DNA of 64,000 nt, taken from Bin87 sp965220055. GTDB lineage: Bacteria; Chloroflexota; Dehalococcoidia; Lucifugimonadales; UBA3495. Location of the stretch: positions 1,488,001 to 1,552,000 of the forward strand of contig CBDCPE010000004.1 in assembly GCA_965220055.1 (NCBI GenBank), written 5' to 3'. The position numbers were made by a program, and so were the translations under genes. Position 1 is the stretch's first letter; each line of letters opens with the position of its first letter. The notes beneath the pieces were generated by a model. The model worked only from the letters and a program-made list of their open reading frames with translations. It did not search any database and had not been told where the DNA came from. Shown here piece by piece: positions 60,940 to 64,000 of the stretch.

Positions 60940-63369
60940 TTAGTGATTGTGACCGTGACCGTGGTCATGGCCGTGCCCGTGCCCATGGTCATGTCCGTGG
61001 TCGTGGTCGTGCCCGTTGCCGGTGTAGCCGCTCGCCTGGATGGCGCGCCAAACTTTCTCGGGGGTGAGCGGCATGTCCAGTCCGGTTATCCCGAGCGGCT
61101 TGAGGGCATCCATCACCGCGCTGTAGATGGCTGCGGTTGAAGCGATGGTCCCAGTTTCGCCGATGCCCTTTACGCCCAATGGATTGTGAGGCGAGGGCGT
61201 GACGGTGGAATGGACCTCGATATCCGGAACCAGGTGAGCTCGGGGGATGGCGTAGTCCATCATAGTGCCCGTGAGAAGCTGCCCGTTGTCGTCGTAGACG
61301 GCGCCTTCCCAGAGAGCCTGGCCGGCTCCCTGTACGACGCCACCGTGAACCTGGCCTTCGACGATCATGGGATTGATCTGCGGGCCACAGTCGTCGACGG
61401 CGACGTAGCGATCGAGGGTGATGTGACCGTTATCCGGATCAATACTCACGATCGCCGCGTGGGCTCCGAATGGGTAGCTGAAGTTGGGCGGGTCGTAGTA
61501 GGTGCTGGCTTCCATCCCGGGCTCGATGCCGGCGGGAAGGTTCCAGGCCACGTTGGCCTGAAGGGCCACATCCTGGATGCTCTGGGAGCGGTCCCGTGCG
61601 CCGCGTACGAAGAACTGGCCGTCCTCGTACTCGATATCGGCCTCGTCCGCCTCCAGCAAGTGGGCGGCGATGACGCGGGCCTTATCGCGGAGCTTGCGCA
61701 TGGTGAGGGCGACGGCGGCTCCGCCGACCACGGTGGTGCGGCTGCCGTAGGTTCCCCAACCCATTGGTGTGATGTCGGTGTCGCCGTGTATGACTTCGAC
61801 GTCATCCACATCAACGCCAATCTCGTCGGCGACGATCTGGGCAAAGGTAGTCTCCTCGCCCTGACCGTGGGGAGACGTGCCGATGAACACGTTCACCTTG
61901 CCGGTGGCGTAGATGCGCACCGTTGCGCTTTCCCAGAGACCGCCACCGAAACCAACCGCGCCGGCTACCTGGGAGGGACCCAGCCCGCAGATCTCGCAGT
62001 AGCAGGCGATGCCCACCCCGCGGAAAGTGCCGCGCTCCCGTTCGTGTGCCTGGTCATGGCGGAACTGGTCGTATCCGATGTGTCCGAGGAGCTGGTCCAG
62101 GGCACCCGAGTAGTTTCCGCTGTCGTAGGTGATGCCGATGGCGACATCCCGGTTGTTGTCGAAGGGCTCGATCAGGTTGCGGCGACGCACCTCGACGGTG
62201 TCGATGCCCACCGCGTCGGCCACCTTGTCCATCAGCCGTTCCAGGAGGAACGTAGCTTCAGGGCGACCGGCGCCGCGATAGGCTTCGACGGGAGTCGAGT
62301 TGGTGAACACGCCGTAGATGTCGGCCTTGATATTCGCGATATCGTACGGACCGGAGTACATCAGGCCGTGCAAGATAGTCGGAATGCCCGGGGCGGCGGT
62401 GGACAGGTAGGCGCCCATGCCCGCATAGACTACACTGCGGACGCCGGTGACCTTGCCATTGGCGTCGGCCGCCATCTCCACGTACTCCACGTGGTCGCGT
62501 CCGTGAGTGGTCGCGATGTAGTTTTCGCTGCGCGTCTCGGTCCACTTGACGGGGACGCCAAGCTGCATGGAGCAGAAGGCGGTGATCATCTCCCACGGGT
62601 ACACGGCGATCTTTGCGCCGAAACCGCCACCAACTTCCGGGGCGATGACGCGGATTTTATGCTCCCCGACACCCGTAACCAGGCAGGTCACGAAACGGGC
62701 GATATGCGGGTTCTGGGTGGTGTTCCACAGGGTTAGTTCGCCCATGGCAGACGCCCACGAAGCAATGGCCGAGCGGGTTTCCATCGGAGTAGGGATGAGC
62801 TTCTGCTGGTTGATGGTCTCGCTGACCACGATGGCAGCATCGGTGAAAGCGGCGTCGGTGTCACCGCCGGCCGCTACCCAGTGGAACGCCTGGTTGTTGG
62901 GTGCGTCCTCGTGCAACTGGGGAACCCCGTCGGCCATGGCTGCCTCCGGGTTGATGATGGCAGGCAGCGGCTCGTAGGCAACGTCAATCAGTTCAAGGGC
63001 GTCCTCGGCTTGGTAGCGGTTCTCCGCTACGACTACGGCCACAGCGTCGCCAACGTAGCGCACGACGTCGGAGGCGATGGCGGGGTAGGCGACGGCTTTC
63101 AGATCGGAGTCTGGAATAGCCCAGGCGCAGGGAATTGGGTTCAGCACACCTTCGATGTCGACGCCGGTGTAGACGGCGATCACGCCGGGTGAGGCCTTGG
63201 CCGCGTCAGTGCTGATGCTGGTGATACGGGCATGGGCGTGAGGGCTGCGCAGGAAGGCCGCGTGGACCATGCCGGTTAGCTTGATGTCGTCGGTGTACGC
63301 GGCTTGGCCCGTGATCAGGCGAGGGTCCTCACGGCGCCGGATGCCGGAACCGAAAATTCGGGTAGTCAT
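60940..63369 (-). CDS. molybdopterin-binding large subunit, CoxL-like (form II type), His-rich tail
   Basis: 809 residues: RIFGSGIRRREDPRLITGQA, HAAFLRSPHAHARITSISTD, GGGFGAKIAVYPWEMITAFC, active-site loop VEAYRGAGRPEATFLLERLM, and catalytic Glu in LGVKGIGETGTIASTAAIY. True form I CO dehydrogenases have AYRCSFR; here AYRGAGR, so CO is not the expected substrate. The last about 25 residues are a Gly/Asp/His repeat with 12 His, absent from typical family members. It is probably a cytoplasmic aldehyde-, purine- or related-compound oxidoreductase. It starts 5 bp after coxS and ends 30 bp before coxM. Confidence 0.93.
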   Translation of the reverse strand: MTTRIFGSGIRRREDPRLITGQAAYTDDIKLTGMVHAAFLRSPHAHARITSISTDAAKASPGVIAVYTGVDIEGVLNPIPCAWAIPDSDLKAVAYPAIASDVVRYVGDAVAVVVAENRYQAEDALELIDVAYEPLPAIINPEAAMADGVPQLHEDAPNNQAFHWVAAGGDTDAAFTDAAIVVSETINQQKLIPTPMETRSAIASWASAMGELTLWNTTQNPHIARFVTCLVTGVGEHKIRVIAPEVGGGFGAKIAVYPWEMITAFCSMQLGVPVKWTETRSENYIATTHGRDHVEYVEMAADANGKVTGVRSVVYAGMGAYLSTAAPGIPTILHGLMYSGPYDIANIKADIYGVFTNSTPVEAYRGAGRPEATFLLERLMDKVADAVGIDTVEVRRRNLIEPFDNNRDVAIGITYDSGNYSGALDQLLGHIGYDQFRHDQAHERERGTFRGVGIACYCEICGLGPSQVAGAVGFGGGLWESATVRIYATGKVNVFIGTSPHGQGEETTFAQIVADEIGVDVDDVEVIHGDTDITPMGWGTYGSRTTVVGGAAVALTMRKLRDKARVIAAHLLEADEADIEYEDGQFFVRGARDRSQSIQDVALQANVAWNLPAGIEPGMEASTYYDPPNFSYPFGAHAAIVSIDPDNGHITLDRYVAVDDCGPQINPMIVEGQVHGGVVQGAGQALWEGAVYDDNGQLLTGTMMDYAIPRAHLVPDIEVHSTVTPSPHNPLGVKGIGETGTIASTAAIYSAVMDALKPLGITGLDMPLTPEKVWRAIQASGYTGNGHDHDHGHDHGHGHGHDHGHGHNH

Positions 63370-63373
63370 AGCG

Positions 63374-63853
63374 TCAGCCTCCTAGTCCGGCAGCGGCGGC
63401 AGCCAGAGCGGCCCTGACGATGTTGTTGTAACCGGTACAGCGGCACATGTTCCCCTCCAGTCCGGCGCGAACTTCGTCGGCCGACGGGTTGGGATTCCGC
63501 TCAATGATCTCGGTGACCGTCATGATCATGCCGGCCGTGCAGTAACCACACTGGAGACCATGGTTGTTCCAGAAAGCTTCCTGTACGGCGGTGAGGTTAC
63601 CGTCCTGGGCCAGGCCTTCGATGGTGGTGATATCGGCGCCATCGGCCTGCACGGCGAAGGCGGTGCAGGACTTGACGGTGATTCCGTTCATGCGGACCAC
63701 GCACGCGCCGCACTGGCTGGTGTCGCAACCGACCTTGGTGCCGGTCAGGTTCAGGGTCTCGCGGAGGAAATGGACCAGGAGGGTGCGGGGCTCCACTTCG
63801 GCGGAGCGGGAACGGCCATTCACGGTAACCGTGATGGGTACTTTATTCGGCAA
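63374..63853 (-). CDS. [2Fe-2S] small subunit, CoxS-like
   Basis: 159 residues. VPITVTVNGRSRSAEVEPRT; first cluster Cys 43, 48, 51 and 63 (GCDTSQCGACVVRMNGITVK). The second cluster is in HGLQCGYCTAGMIMTVTEII (Cys 102, 105) and GNMCRCTGYNNIVRAAL (Cys 137, 139). It passes electrons between the molybdenum and FAD subunits. It is first gene of the operon; the leader ggaggtgtattttgcc gives a strong ribosome binding site. Confidence 0.95.
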   Translation of the reverse strand: MPNKVPITVTVNGRSRSAEVEPRTLLVHFLRETLNLTGTKVGCDTSQCGACVVRMNGITVKSCTAFAVQADGADITTIEGLAQDGNLTAVQEAFWNNHGLQCGYCTAGMIMTVTEIIERNPNPSADEVRAGLEGNMCRCTGYNNIVRAALAAAAAGLGG

Positions 63854-64000
63854 AATACACCTCCTCTATCAGGGACAACCGCCATACCGGCGGCGGCGAG
63901 GGTGAGGTAGTCAGCAGGGTCGAACCCACCGCGGACAGCACCGCCGGTTCGCTGGTGCGGCAGTATAGACGGCGCGCCGGCGGACGGTCAAATTGAGCAA

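Noticed and set aside
60940..63853. Aerobic carbon monoxide dehydrogenase (form I)
   Set aside because: The AYRCSFR active-site motif is absent (AYRGAGR).

Overview
The window looks like a chromosomal segment of a high-GC bacterium. Its gene content suggests a Chloroflexota relative, possibly of the SAR202 type. That placement is inference: it rests on several paralogous LLM-class flavin-dependent oxidoreductases, HpaB-type and acyl-CoA-dehydrogenase-fold flavoenzymes, metal-dependent amidohydrolases, a CoxL-like molybdenum hydroxylase and DUF1501/DUF1800 proteins. There is no rRNA or marker gene here that would settle it.

Layout. (1) About 1-25.8 kb is an insertion-sequence graveyard. It holds six IS630-family elements (two groups abut and share single TA dinucleotides), one IS66 element with a perfect 8-bp target duplication, two IS110-family copies (one split by about 0.9 kb of foreign DNA), fragments of IS21 and ISNCY-type transposases, and an rve-type element whose decayed copy occurs twice in inverted orientation (1-1047 and 21643-22689). 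Small islands of host genes survive between them: an MBL-fold hydrolase with bioY (9.9-11.3 kb), a flavoenzyme cluster (SDR, HpaB-like, SnoaL-like, LLM; 14.2-18.5 kb) and an amidohydrolase (19.1-20.1 kb). (2) 26-27.3 kb holds a frameshifted nucleoside-deoxyribosyltransferase-like gene and a tRNA-Val(GAC). (3) 27.4-64 kb is compact ordinary chromosome with no IS. Here are a catabolic-looking operon (dehydrogenase, VOC, amidohydrolase), the CCA-adding enzyme, ispG-acyl-CoA-dehydrogenase-like-proS, xdhC-mocA, an LLM oxidoreductase, an aminotransferase, formate dehydrogenase alpha, a redoxin, a flavin/CoA gene run, mogA, an NHL-DUF1501-DUF1800 set, PIG-L, MFS, surE and a coxMLS-like molybdenum hydroxylase operon.

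How the genes work together. Molybdenum is a clear theme: mogA and mocA (cofactor maturation), xdhC (cofactor delivery), and two molybdoenzyme systems (formate dehydrogenase, CoxSLM-like). Flavin-dependent oxygenases and hydrolytic enzymes suggest oxidative catabolism of organic compounds.

Most notable results. The redoxin gene at 45507-45998 has an in-frame TGA exactly where the CxxC motif of its family has its first cysteine, followed by a hairpin with the geometry of a bacterial SECIS; I read it as a selenoprotein. Second, nine short tandem duplications (14-24 bp units) lie in or at the edge of the mobile elements, several of them frameshifting transposases, and I saw none in the ordinary genes. 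Third, a 23-bp mobile repeat is caught inserted in one IS630 copy, with empty sites in sister copies.
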